Shown here: in pieces, positions 56,275-64,000 of the stretch
Layout: each line of letters opens with the position of its first letter
How positions within the stretch are numbered: position 1 is the first letter of the stretch
NCBI GenBank assembly: GCA_905480645.1
Contig: CAJQRC010000039.1
Coordinates: forward strand, 1-64,000
DNA length: 64,000 bases
Source of the DNA: an uncultured Tateyamaria sp.
Lineage (GTDB): Bacteria; Pseudomonadota; Alphaproteobacteria; Rhodobacterales; Rhodobacteraceae
Direction: 5' to 3'
Notes under the pieces: generated by a model
What the model saw: only the letters and a program-made list of their open reading frames with translations
Told to the model about the DNA's origin: nothing
Databases searched by the model: none
Program-made: the position numbers and the translations under genes

Positions 56275-57767
56275 CAAGCTCATCGGTGTGGTCGTCTGCT
56301 ATGAAGCGTCGTGTGTATCTTGTGGCAGCGCTATTGCTAGGTGCTTTGGGTTCTTTTGCTCATCCACCACATGCTTTTGAACCTGCGATATTACTTCCTC
56401 TTATTGCCGCGTTTTTTCTATTGGTTGGTGCCGAACGTATCCGTGACGCTTGGTGTTATGGATGGGCTTTAGGTATTGGATATTTCAGCCTTACACTGTC
56501 TTGGATTTCTGAGCCTTTCCAAATAGACGCCGTTGAGATGGGCTGGATGGGCCCGTTGGCTGTTTTGTCACTTGCAGTTTTACTTGGTATGTTTTGGGCT
56601 GGAGCAATGGCTTTTGCGCTTTGGGTGAGTGGCAATCCAGTGGTTTTAGTTTTTACCTGGACTGGGGCTGAGATATTGAGAGCCTATCTGTTTACAGGTT
56701 TTCCGTGGGCGTCTCCTCCCCAAGCTTTGGTCGGCACATTGGCAGGGCAAGCTCTAGCATTTTTTGGGCCGCATGGATTGATGTTCTTATGTGTTAGTCT
56801 GGCTTTCTTGATTGGTACAGCTCAACGCTTTTGGTTGCGTATTGGCAGTTTGTTTATAGCTGTAGTCATGATTATCTCTCCACCCATTAGTGCCTCAAGT
56901 GCACTTACGTCATATACAGTTCGGTTAGTGCAACCTAATGCCCCACAAGACGAAAAATGGTTGCCTGAAAGTATCCCGATCTTCGAAAGTAGGCTAATCA
57001 ATTATACCGCTGAGGGATTACCTCCAGATTTAGTGATTTGGCCTGAGACTGCACTGTCTTATCTGGAGGAAGACGCACAATTCATCTTTGATGATATAGC
57101 TGAAGCAGCAAGGGGATCGCTGGTCGTTTTGGGAATTCAACGGCGTCATAATGAGAAGTATTTTAACAGTCTTGTTGTTTTGGATAGTGCGGGAGAAGTG
57201 GTTCAGACGTACGATAAACATCGTTTGGTTCCATTTGGGGAATACATGCCTTTTGATTGGTTCTTTAGGTATATAAATGTAGGTGGTTTAGCAGCCCGAA
57301 CAGAACTAGGATACACATCTGGATCGGGTCCTAGTATTTTAAACTTTGGCGCCTTGGGTGCAGCGTTACCTCTTATTTGCTACGAGGCTGTGTTTGCACA
57401 CGCCGTGGGTGGAACGGAAATAAGGCCTAATTTTTTAATACAGCTGACAAATGATGCATGGTTTGGTAATTGGTCGGGACCGCAGCAACATTTGGCTCAA
57501 GCACGAATGCGAGCTATTGAGCAAGGATTGCCAATGGTGCGGGTCGCAAACACTGGAATTTCAGCTCTGATAGACCCAAAAGGTAGAGTAACTGCATCAC
57601 TTGGTTTAGGTACTGCTGGCTATTTAGATGTGAAATTACCCCAACCAGGCGCATCTACGTTGTATAGCTACACAGGTGATTGGCCATGGATAACCATTCT
57701 GATTTTAGGACTCTGGGGCTCAATCATAAAGCGAACTTTGCAAGGTGGTAAAATTGGCGTTGACTAA
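56271..57767 (+). CDS. lnt: Apolipoprotein N-acyltransferase
   Basis: A 498-residue inner-membrane enzyme that adds the third acyl chain to lipoproteins. The N-terminal third contains about six to seven membrane helices. The nitrilase-like domain carries the Glu-Lys-Cys triad: WPETAL, YDKHRLVPFGEYMP and LICYEAVF, with TNDAWFGNWSGPQQHL and RVANTGISALI completing it. It overlaps corC by four bases. Its last codons contain the -35 box of the predicted metK promoter. Confidence 0.95.
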   Translation: MTSSSVWSSAMKRRVYLVAALLLGALGSFAHPPHAFEPAILLPLIAAFFLLVGAERIRDAWCYGWALGIGYFSLTLSWISEPFQIDAVEMGWMGPLAVLSLAVLLGMFWAGAMAFALWVSGNPVVLVFTWTGAEILRAYLFTGFPWASPPQALVGTLAGQALAFFGPHGLMFLCVSLAFLIGTAQRFWLRIGSLFIAVVMIISPPISASSALTSYTVRLVQPNAPQDEKWLPESIPIFESRLINYTAEGLPPDLVIWPETALSYLEEDAQFIFDDIAEAARGSLVVLGIQRRHNEKYFNSLVVLDSAGEVVQTYDKHRLVPFGEYMPFDWFFRYINVGGLAARTELGYTSGSGPSILNFGALGAALPLICYEAVFAHAVGGTEIRPNFLIQLTNDAWFGNWSGPQQHLAQARMRAIEQGLPMVRVANTGISALIDPKGRVTASLGLGTAGYLDVKLPQPGASTLYSYTGDWPWITILILGLWGSIIKRTLQGGKIGVD

Positions 57768-57788
57768 ATTCGCTAGTATACCTATTAG
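57760..57788 (+). promoter_or_regulatory. Predicted sigma-70 promoter of metK
   Basis: TTGACT (57760-57765, 5 of 6 matches) and TATTAG (57783-57788, 4 of 6) are separated by exactly 17 bases. They place the transcript start at about 57795, directly before the riboswitch. The -35 box overlaps the end of lnt. Confidence 0.55.
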
Positions 57789-57797
57789 ATCTCTCAC

Positions 57798-57844
57798 TTC
57801 TGCAACGGCTTCCTGGCGCGGAAAACTTATTATAAATTGGAGCA
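57798..57844 (+). promoter_or_regulatory. SAM/SAH riboswitch upstream of metK
   Basis: P1 stem TTCTGC (57798-57803) pairs with GCGGAA (57818-57823) with one G-T wobble. The enclosed loop AACGGCTTCCTGGC is the conserved core of the SAM/SAH riboswitch class known from Rhodobacterales metK leaders. After a 12-base linker comes ATTGGAGCA (57836-57844), whose GGAGC pairs with the loop GCTTCC as a pseudoknot and includes the Shine-Dalgarno sequence. Binding of SAM (or SAH) would stabilise the pseudoknot and block translation of metK, whose ATG lies four bases further on. Confidence 0.92.
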
Positions 57845-57847
57845 ATA

Positions 57848-59029
57848 ATGTCCCGTAATAACTACACCTTTACCTCAGAATCAGTTTCTGAGGGGCACCC
57901 TGATAAGGTTTGTGATCGTATTTCTGATGCTGTTCTTGATGCATTTCTAGCAGAGGAACCTGAAGCTCGTGTTGCCTGCGAAACTTTTGCAACAACTAAC
58001 CGTGTTGTTATTGGTGGTGAAGTCGGCCTGAGTGATCAAGATAAGCTGTCAGATTATATGAAGCAGATTGAAGATATTGCACGGGCATGCATCAAAGATA
58101 TTGGTTACGAACAAGATAAGTTCCACTGGAAATCTTGTGAAATCACTAATTTGCTGCATGAGCAGTCAGCACATATCGCGCAAGGCGTAGATGCTAGTAA
58201 CGAAAAAGATGAAGGTGCTGGCGATCAAGGTATTATGTTTGGTTATGCGACGAACGAGACCGACGCACTCATGCCAGCGCCAATTCATTATGCGCACGCT
58301 ATGTTGCGTCGTCTAGCTGAGGTGCGTAAAAACGGTACTGAGCCGGCCCTTGGTCCTGACGCCAAATCCCAGCTTTCTGTTATTTATCGTGACGGTCAAC
58401 CTGTTGGGGTGAGTTCAGTTGTTCTGTCAACTCAACACCTTGATGAAAACCTGAGCAGTGACGACATCCGGGCTCTAGTAAGTCCATACATTTATGAAGT
58501 ATTGCCTGAAGGGTGGCTGACGGATGATACAGAATGGCATGTAAATCCTACTGGTAAGTTTGTAATTGGTGGTCCTGATGGTGATGCTGGACTGACAGGC
58601 CGTAAAATAATTGTCGATACATATGGGGGAGCAGCGCCGCATGGTGGCGGTGCATTTTCTGGTAAGGATCCAACTAAAGTTGATAGGTCAGCAGCATACG
58701 CGGCTCGTTATTTGGCCAAAAACGTTGTGGCCGCCGGTATGGCTACACGCTGTACGATTCAATTGAGCTACGCGATTGGTGTGTCTCGTCCTCTTTCGAT
58801 ATATTGTGATACATTTGGAACTGGTGAGGCTCCAGATTCGACAATTGAAACGGCAATCGGTCAGGTCATGGATCTGACACCACGCGGTATTCGCGAACAC
58901 CTTTCTTTAAATCGACCTATCTACCAGCGCACCGCTGCTTATGGTCATTTTGGTCGTGCACCTGATGAAGATGGTGGTTTTAGTTGGGAGCGTACAGATT
59001 TAGCCAACGTGTTAAAGGGCTCTGTTTGA
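57848..59029 (+). CDS. metK: S-adenosylmethionine synthetase
   Basis: A 393-residue enzyme making SAM from methionine and ATP. The signatures [30 protein letters not shown] and [19 protein letters not shown] are complete. It is controlled by the riboswitch immediately upstream, so end-product SAM should lower its translation. It is followed by a roughly 290-base structured gap before rpsA. Confidence 0.98.
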   Translation: MSRNNYTFTSESVSEGHPDKVCDRISDAVLDAFLAEEPEARVACETFATTNRVVIGGEVGLSDQDKLSDYMKQIEDIARACIKDIGYEQDKFHWKSCEITNLLHEQSAHIAQGVDASNEKDEGAGDQGIMFGYATNETDALMPAPIHYAHAMLRRLAEVRKNGTEPALGPDAKSQLSVIYRDGQPVGVSSVVLSTQHLDENLSSDDIRALVSPYIYEVLPEGWLTDDTEWHVNPTGKFVIGGPDGDAGLTGRKIIVDTYGGAAPHGGGAFSGKDPTKVDRSAAYAARYLAKNVVAAGMATRCTIQLSYAIGVSRPLSIYCDTFGTGEAPDSTIETAIGQVMDLTPRGIREHLSLNRPIYQRTAAYGHFGRAPDEDGGFSWERTDLANVLKGSV

Positions 59030-59056
59030 GGCACATCTAGAGCAGTCTCCGTAAGT

Positions 59057-59083
59057 CAGGTTGTGCAGCAGTTGTTCAACCTG
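59057..59083 (+). terminator. Hairpin downstream of metK
   Basis: CAGGTTG (59057-59063) and CAACCTG (59077-59083) form a 7-bp stem with a 13-base loop, extendable by one T-A pair. It may end or protect the metK transcript, but it lacks a T-run. Confidence 0.35.
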
Positions 59084-59184
59084 AAGTTTACAGCATGAAC
59101 TGGAGGCGTGACGGGTATACACGCTCTTGCTCTTTCCTCAATCTGGGGGTAAAGGCGCTTGATCGCTAGGGGTACTTTACACAG

Positions 59185-59229
59185 AACTCTGTTTAAAAGC
59201 AGTGTTGTTAACATACAGCGGACAGAGTT
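59185..59229 (+). other. Stem-loop in the rpsA leader
   Basis: AACTCTGT (59185-59192) and ACAGAGTT (59222-59229) pair perfectly over 8 bp around a 29-base loop that contains the smaller palindrome GTTAAC. It lies about 90 bases before the rpsA start. It could be a leader structure for S1 autoregulation or a terminator of the upstream transcript. Confidence 0.35.
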
Positions 59230-59317
59230 TTGTAATTACGCCTGATTTGTGAAACATAAGACCGGCGGAGACAACCGCACGGCCCGAAAAACATTAACGT
59301 TAGGAAAACGACGCCAC

Positions 59318-61000
59318 ATGGCTGATAAATTGATGGAGGAATTCGAAGCCCTCTTACAAGAAAGCTTCGAAATGGACACACCCGAAGAGGGAACAGTTGT
59401 CAAAGGTAAAGTTATCGCAATTGAAGCGGGACAAGCCATTATCGACGTAGGCTACAAAATGGAAGGCCGTGTCGAGCTCAAAGAATTTGCAGATCCCGGT
59501 GAAGCGCCAGAAATCAATGTTGGTGACGACGTTGAGGTTTTTCTCCGATCAGCGGAAAACTCTAAAGGTGAAGCAGTAATTTCCCGTGAAATGGCTCGAC
59601 GCGAAGAAGCTTGGGATCGCCTAGAAAAAGCTTATGCTGGCGAGGCACGAGTAGATGGTGCAATCTTTGGTCGGGTTAAAGGCGGATTTACCGTTGATCT
59701 GGGCGGTGCTGTTGCGTTTTTGCCTGGCTCTCAGGTTGATGTCCGGCCAGTACGGGATGCGGGGCCACTAATGGGTCTCAAACAACCATTTCAGATTTTG
59801 AAAATGGATCGCCGCCGTGGTAATATTGTTGTTTCGCGTCGCGCGATACTTGAAGAATCACGTGCAGAACAACGCGCAGAGGTTATCGGAAATCTTGTCG
59901 AAGGCCAAAACGTTGATGGTGTTGTGAAGAACATAACTGAGTATGGCGCATTTGTGGACCTTGGTGGCGTGGACGGTTTGTTGCATGTGACTGACATGGC
60001 GTGGCGCCGTATAAATCACCCTTCGGAAGTCTTGACTATCGGTGAGACTATCGGAGTGCAAGTTATCAAAATCAACAAGGATACGCATCGAATTTCCTTG
60101 GGTATGAAGCAACTACAAGAAGATCCATGGGATCTTGTAGCAGCAAAATATCCTTTGGAATCATCACACACAGGTCGCGTCACTAACATTACTGATTACG
60201 GTGCATTTGTTGAGCTTGAGGCAGGGGTTGAAGGTCTTGTACACGTCTCTGAGATGTCTTGGACCAAAAAGAACGTACACCCTGGAAAAATTGTGTCTAC
60301 ATCTCAAGAAGTTGAGGTTATGGTTCTGGAAATTGACGGGATTAAACGCCGCGTTTCTCTCGGCCTTAAACAGACAATGCGTAACCCGTGGGAGGTGTTT
60401 GCAGAAACTCACCCTGAGGGAACTGAAGTCGAAGGTGAAGTTAAAAACATTACTGAATTTGGCCTTTTTGTTGGCCTAGAAGGTGATATTGATGGGATGG
60501 TTCACCTGTCTGATCTAAGTTGGGACCAGCGTGGCGAAGAAGCAATTCAAGACTACAGAAAGGGTGACACTGTCCAGGCGGTAGTATCCGAAGTAGATGT
60601 AGAAAAGGAACGTATTTCGCTTTCTGTTAAAGCTATCGGCGGTGACAAATTTGCAGAAGCAGTTGGCGGAGTGAAACGTGGTTCAATTGTGACCGTTGCA
60701 GTCACTGCTATTGAGGATGGCGGTGTAGAAGTGGAATATGAGGGTATGAAGTCCTTTATACGCCGGTCTGACCTTAGTCGTGATAGAGCAGAACAGCGTC
60801 CGGAGCGTTTCTCAATTGGGGATAAAGTTGATGTGCGTATCACAAACATTGACAACAAAACGCGCCGTTTAGGCGTTTCGATTAAAGCGCGTGAAATTGC
60901 TGAAGAAAAAGAGGCCGTCGAACAGTATGGGTCATCCGATTCTGGCGCGTCTCTCGGGGATATTCTTGGCGCTGCTTTGAAAAGTGATGAAGAAAAGTAG
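59318..61000 (+). CDS. rpsA: 30S ribosomal protein S1
   Basis: A 560-residue protein with six S1 RNA-binding domains (for example VKGKVIAIEAGQAIIDVGYK, VDGVVKNITEYGAFVDLGGV, GRVTNITDYGAFVELEAGVE and VEGEVKNITEFGLFVGLEGD). It binds mRNA at the ribosome for initiation. I chose ATG 59318 (MADKLMEEFEALL) because the 23 upstream codons are non-conserved and basic. In many relatives cmk precedes rpsA; here metK does. A strong terminator follows. Confidence 0.95.
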   Translation: MADKLMEEFEALLQESFEMDTPEEGTVVKGKVIAIEAGQAIIDVGYKMEGRVELKEFADPGEAPEINVGDDVEVFLRSAENSKGEAVISREMARREEAWDRLEKAYAGEARVDGAIFGRVKGGFTVDLGGAVAFLPGSQVDVRPVRDAGPLMGLKQPFQILKMDRRRGNIVVSRRAILEESRAEQRAEVIGNLVEGQNVDGVVKNITEYGAFVDLGGVDGLLHVTDMAWRRINHPSEVLTIGETIGVQVIKINKDTHRISLGMKQLQEDPWDLVAAKYPLESSHTGRVTNITDYGAFVELEAGVEGLVHVSEMSWTKKNVHPGKIVSTSQEVEVMVLEIDGIKRRVSLGLKQTMRNPWEVFAETHPEGTEVEGEVKNITEFGLFVGLEGDIDGMVHLSDLSWDQRGEEAIQDYRKGDTVQAVVSEVDVEKERISLSVKAIGGDKFAEAVGGVKRGSIVTVAVTAIEDGGVEVEYEGMKSFIRRSDLSRDRAEQRPERFSIGDKVDVRITNIDNKTRRLGVSIKAREIAEEKEAVEQYGSSDSGASLGDILGAALKSDEEK

Positions 61001-61031
61001 CTCCATTTTAGAAATTGATAGCTTTATTAGG

Positions 61032-61059
61032 CCCTGCATGATTAGTGCAGGGTTTTTTT
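61032..61059 (+). terminator. Rho-independent terminator of rpsA
   Basis: CCCTGCA and TGCAGGG form a 7-bp GC-rich stem with a 7-base loop, followed directly by seven Ts. Confidence 0.9.
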
Positions 61060-61314
61060 ACAGTTTTCAAAATATTTTGGAATGTACAACATTATTTAAG
61101 ATTCGAATCGTTTTGAGAAAATTTGGGTTTTGAGCACAGTAGGTGACTTTAGACACACCATTGGTGACAAAATTAAACTAATAGTATGGGTCTAACAGCT
61201 AAAATAGTACAAAAACCCGCCTAGAGTTGCCAGTTTCTATTTCCGATTAGTATTATTGTTCTTATAGTCATTTAGAGTTTTTGATTAAAATTTTATCTTA
61301 CGGGGGAGATATTC
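61060..61314. other. Intergenic region before ihfB
   Basis: About 255 AT-rich bases between the rpsA terminator and ihfB (314 bases from stop to start overall). No gene is seen. It should hold the promoter for the ihfB-lapA-trpF-trpB run. GGGGGAG lies six bases before the ihfB ATG. Confidence 0.5.
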
Positions 61315-61599
61315 ATGATCCGATCTGAGCTGATCCAGAAGATTGCTGACGATAACCCACACCTCTATCAACGTGACGTCGAGCGGATCGTGAATACGAT
61401 TTTTGATGAGATAACGGATGCTATGTCGCGAGGAGACCGTGTAGAATTGCGTGGATTTGGAGCGTTTTCCGTTAAAAAACGAGATGCCCGTTCGGGACGC
61501 AATCCGCGCACGGGAGAAACGGTTGCGGTTGAAGAAAAACATGTGCCCTTTTTTAAGACGGGTAAGCTGCTTCGGGATCGTTTGAACGGGAAAGCCTAA
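61315..61599 (+). CDS. ihfB: Integration host factor beta subunit
   Basis: A 94-residue DNA-bending HU/IHF-family protein. [27 protein letters not shown] contains the beta-arm with the intercalating proline. The N-terminal [15 protein letters not shown] and length identify the beta rather than alpha subunit. A strong GGGGGAG ribosome binding site precedes it. The next gene starts at the base after its stop. Confidence 0.95.
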   Translation: MIRSELIQKIADDNPHLYQRDVERIVNTIFDEITDAMSRGDRVELRGFGAFSVKKRDARSGRNPRTGETVAVEEKHVPFFKTGKLLRDRLNGKA

Positions 61600-61950
61600 A
61601 TGCGCTATATCCGCTATGCCTGCATTATTGTTTTTGCGTTGGTGTTGATTGCTGTAGCAATGGCTAACAATGAAGCTGTCACAGTACAGCTGCTGCCTTC
61701 AGGAATATCACACCTTTTCTCCGTTACGCCAAAGGTTCAGCTGCCGTTATTTATCATTATCTTCACTGGTATCGTTGTTGGTTTGCTAGTTGGTTTTGTC
61801 TGGGAATGGATGCGTGAATATAAGGTACGCGCAGAAAATGCACGTAATATTAGGGAAGTAAGCCGTCTCAATCGTGAGGTTAAGCGTCTTCGTGGAGACA
61901 AGTATGATGGCAAAGACGATATTTTTGCTTTGCTTGATCAAGCAAGCTAA
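61600..61950 (+). CDS. LapA-domain (DUF1049) membrane protein
   Basis: A 116-residue inner-membrane protein with two helices (about 5-23, [19 protein letters not shown]; and about 47-66, [20 protein letters not shown]), then a cytoplasmic coiled coil ([20 protein letters not shown]). It matches the LapA domain, associated in E. coli with LPS assembly control through LapB. It abuts ihfB (no gap) and is two bases before trpF, so the three are one transcript. Confidence 0.88.
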   Translation: MRYIRYACIIVFALVLIAVAMANNEAVTVQLLPSGISHLFSVTPKVQLPLFIIIFTGIVVGLLVGFVWEWMREYKVRAENARNIREVSRLNREVKRLRGDKYDGKDDIFALLDQAS

Positions 61951-61952
61951 TC

Positions 61953-62603
61953 GTGGCGCAGTCAGTTTCGGTAAAGATCTGTGGTCTGAGCCATTCTGAA
62001 CAAGTATTGGCTTCTGCCGAGGCGGGTGCATCTTACATAGGTTTCGTATTTTTTGAAAAATCGCCACGCAATCTCACCTTTGAGGCGGCTAATAAACTTG
62101 CTTCATATGCGCCTGTAGGGTTGGCTAAAGTAGCTCTTGTCGTGAATGCTGACGATAGATTTTTAGATGCACTAATAGAATCTGTGCCATTAGATGTTTT
62201 GCAATTGCATGGGAGTGAAACGCCTGAGCGGACCGCGCAAATTAAACAGCGTTATCGGTTGCCGGTGATGAAGGCAGTTGGTGTTGCTACCGCTGCTGAT
62301 CTTGTCGCATTAGAGGCATATATGCGTGTTTCTGATCAAGTTTTGGTGGATGCTAAGCCATCTGAAGAAGAGAATTTACCCGGTGGGAATGGCTTGGCTT
62401 TTGATTGGGATCTTATCGTCGGAAGGCGTTGGCCCGTTCCATGGATGCTAGCTGGTGGATTGACACCCGCCAACGTAGCTTCGGCGGTACGTTTGACCGG
62501 GGCACGCCAAGTTGATGTGAGTTCGGGAGTTGAAAGTTTGGCTGGTGTGAAAGATCCTGACATGATCCATGCATTTATCAGAGCGGCCCAGTCTAAAGTG
62601 TAA
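61953..62603 (+). CDS. trpF: Phosphoribosylanthranilate isomerase
   Basis: A 216-residue (beta/alpha)8 isomerase of tryptophan synthesis. [12 protein letters not shown] carries the catalytic cysteine, and [15 protein letters not shown] holds the catalytic aspartate and phosphate site. The start is GTG 61953, two bases after the lapA stop. trpB follows. Confidence 0.95.
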   Translation: MAQSVSVKICGLSHSEQVLASAEAGASYIGFVFFEKSPRNLTFEAANKLASYAPVGLAKVALVVNADDRFLDALIESVPLDVLQLHGSETPERTAQIKQRYRLPVMKAVGVATAADLVALEAYMRVSDQVLVDAKPSEEENLPGGNGLAFDWDLIVGRRWPVPWMLAGGLTPANVASAVRLTGARQVDVSSGVESLAGVKDPDMIHAFIRAAQSKV

Positions 62604-62681
62604 ATGTAAAAGGCACGGTTGTCGCATTTACGCGAGTCGTAAATCACGATAAGTATCAAATAGTAACACGGAGCTTGTCCA

Positions 62682-63914
62682 ATGGCAGATGATCTTTTTA
62701 ATTCATTTATGAACGGCCCAAATGAGCAGGGAAGATTTGGTGATTTTGGAGGGCGTTTTGTGTCTGAGACGCTTATGCCTCTGATCCTTAGCCTTGAGGA
62801 ACAGTACGAGATAGCCAAAACAGATGATAGTTTCTGGAAAGAAATGGATTTCCTTTGGAAACATTATGTCGGCCGCCCCAGCCCCTTGTACCATGCAGAA
62901 AGGCTGACTGAGAAACTCGGTGGCGCTAAAGTTTACATGAAACGGGACGAGCTGAATCACACAGGCGCACACAAGATCAATAATGTGTTGGGCCAGATCA
63001 TTTTGGCTCGGCGAATGGGGAAAACGCGGATTATAGCGGAAACTGGAGCGGGGCAACACGGGGTCGCTACGGCAACTGTTTGTGCAAAGTTTGGTTTAAA
63101 ATGTGTTGTCTACATGGGTGCTCATGATGTCGAGCGCCAAGCCCCTAATGTCTTTCGCATGCGGTTACTGGGAGCAGAGGTTGTTCCTGTTACATCTGGG
63201 CGTGGTACCCTCAAAGACGCTATGAATGATGCGCTTCGGGACTGGGTTACTAATGTTCGCGATACTTTTTATTGTATTGGTACGGTTGCGGGTCCTCATC
63301 CTTATCCTGCAATGGTGCGTGATTTTCAGGCAATCATTGGTAAGGAAGTCCGTGAGCAAATGGTGGAAGCTGAAGGCCGTTTTCCAGATACTATTATTGC
63401 TGCAATTGGAGGTGGATCTAATGCAATGGGTCTGTTTTATCCATTTCTGGACGATAAAGAGGTTGGAATCATTGGTGTTGAAGCTGGTGGCAGAGGAGTA
63501 AACTCCAAAATGGAGCATTGTGCGTCACTTACCGGTGGGCGGCCTGGTGTTCTGCATGGAAACCGGACCTATCTGCTTCAAGACGATGATGGGCAGATCC
63601 TTGAAGGATTCTCTATTTCGGCTGGGTTAGACTATCCTGGGATTGGTCCTGAACATGCCTGGTTACATGACATCGGACGTGCACAATATGTATCGATAAC
63701 GGATGATGAAGCCCTTGAGGCTTTTCAAATTTGCTGTACGCTCGAAGGAATTATTCCCGCATTAGAACCCAGTCATGCTCTAGCCCATGTTATGAAAATT
63801 GCACCCAAATTACCTCAAAACCATATTATTTGTATGAATATGTGTGGGCGCGGGGACAAAGATATTTTTACAGTTGCTAAGGCGTTAGATTTCGATATGG
63901 GCAATTTTGAGTGA
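62682..63914 (+). CDS. trpB: Tryptophan synthase beta subunit
   Basis: A 410-residue PLP enzyme joining indole and serine to tryptophan. The PLP lysine is Lys98 in [15 protein letters not shown], and the phosphate loop is GGGSNAMG. Length and motifs match the normal TrpB1 type. trpA is not visible; only 86 bases remain after the stop codon, with no gene start recognisable. Confidence 0.97.
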   Translation: MADDLFNSFMNGPNEQGRFGDFGGRFVSETLMPLILSLEEQYEIAKTDDSFWKEMDFLWKHYVGRPSPLYHAERLTEKLGGAKVYMKRDELNHTGAHKINNVLGQIILARRMGKTRIIAETGAGQHGVATATVCAKFGLKCVVYMGAHDVERQAPNVFRMRLLGAEVVPVTSGRGTLKDAMNDALRDWVTNVRDTFYCIGTVAGPHPYPAMVRDFQAIIGKEVREQMVEAEGRFPDTIIAAIGGGSNAMGLFYPFLDDKEVGIIGVEAGGRGVNSKMEHCASLTGGRPGVLHGNRTYLLQDDDGQILEGFSISAGLDYPGIGPEHAWLHDIGRAQYVSITDDEALEAFQICCTLEGIIPALEPSHALAHVMKIAPKLPQNHIICMNMCGRGDKDIFTVAKALDFDMGNFE

Positions 63915-64000
63915 AATGTCGGAGGTGTGAGTTAGTTTATAGTCGGTTTTTTAATCTTTCATGTGTTGAGTTGCAAAACTGCAAGCTCTACAACTTCCAA

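Noticed and set aside
1-64000. Search for CRISPR arrays, insertion sequences, prophage or defence islands
   Set aside because: I saw no regularly spaced repeats, transposase or integrase motifs, or terminal inverted repeats. The gene content is ordinary chromosomal with local decay at 36.7-39.5 kb.

Overview
The window reads as a chromosomal segment of a marine-type alphaproteobacterium, most likely a Rhodobacterales (Roseobacter-group) member with fairly low GC (mid-40s % by eye). Four things support this. A SAM/SAH-type riboswitch, a class described from Rhodobacterales, lies directly before metK. The block miaB-phoH-ybeY-corC-lnt-metK is followed by rpsA-ihfB-lapA-trpF-trpB. The order irr | fabA-fabB-fabI is typical of the group. 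Several families common there are present (DUF6880, CIA30, tandem PaaI thioesterases, PrpE, MaeB with a phosphotransacetylase domain). There are no rRNA genes, insertion sequences, prophage genes or CRISPR arrays. One tRNA-Gly(UCC) gene is present.

Layout. 1-2.3 kb: an ABC exporter pair (FtsX-type permease cut by the window edge, LolD-like ATPase) diverging from a fatty-acid desaturase. 2.4-8.6 kb: carB, an alpha/beta hydrolase, a small membrane protein and glyA. 8.8-11.9 kb: NAD kinase, a BciB/F420-dehydrogenase-beta-like iron-sulfur flavoprotein coupled to it, and a membrane protein resembling a dead M48 peptidase. 12.1-15.8 kb: pyrimidine salvage operon cdd-deoA-deoB-upp. 16.2-20.7 kb: carbon-entry enzymes MaeB (with a perfect 18-bp palindrome in its promoter) and PrpE. 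20.9-24.3 kb: an FMN 2-hydroxyacid dehydrogenase, a split sulfopyruvate/phosphonopyruvate decarboxylase (ComDE-like) and a divergent LysR regulator, which together look like a sulfolactate-type catabolic unit. 24.3-28.0 kb: DmdB-like acyl-CoA ligase, GST and acyl-CoA dehydrogenase.

28.3-36.5 kb: tRNA-Gly, a DUF6880 protein, MerR diverging from two hotdog thioesterases plus a MATE exporter, the overlapping chain DUF952-DUF1330-pyrD, and a periplasmic UshA-like nucleotidase. 36.7-42.3 kb is a patch with decay: an SRAP/YedK pseudogene, glutaryl-CoA dehydrogenase, an RraA-like protein, a CIA30 gene with a broken 5' end, an enolase-superfamily dehydratase and a zinc alcohol dehydrogenase. 42.5-47.9 kb: a TetA-like MFS transporter joined to pcaB and pcaD, a PLP dehydratase and a haloacid dehalogenase. 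48.3-52.3 kb: fabI, fabB, fabA and the divergent irr coupled to a phytanoyl-CoA-dioxygenase-like gene. 52.4-63.9 kb: core housekeeping genes.

Together the genes suggest an aerobic marine heterotroph. It has de novo and salvage pyrimidine metabolism, C3/C4 entry into central metabolism, and several small catabolic cassettes for organosulfur, aromatic and sugar-acid substrates. The most notable items are the ComDE-hydroxyacid dehydrogenase-LysR unit, the metK riboswitch with a well-placed promoter, the palindromic maeB operator, the BciB-like protein outside any visible photosynthesis cluster, and the pseudogene that only appears when three frames are stitched together.
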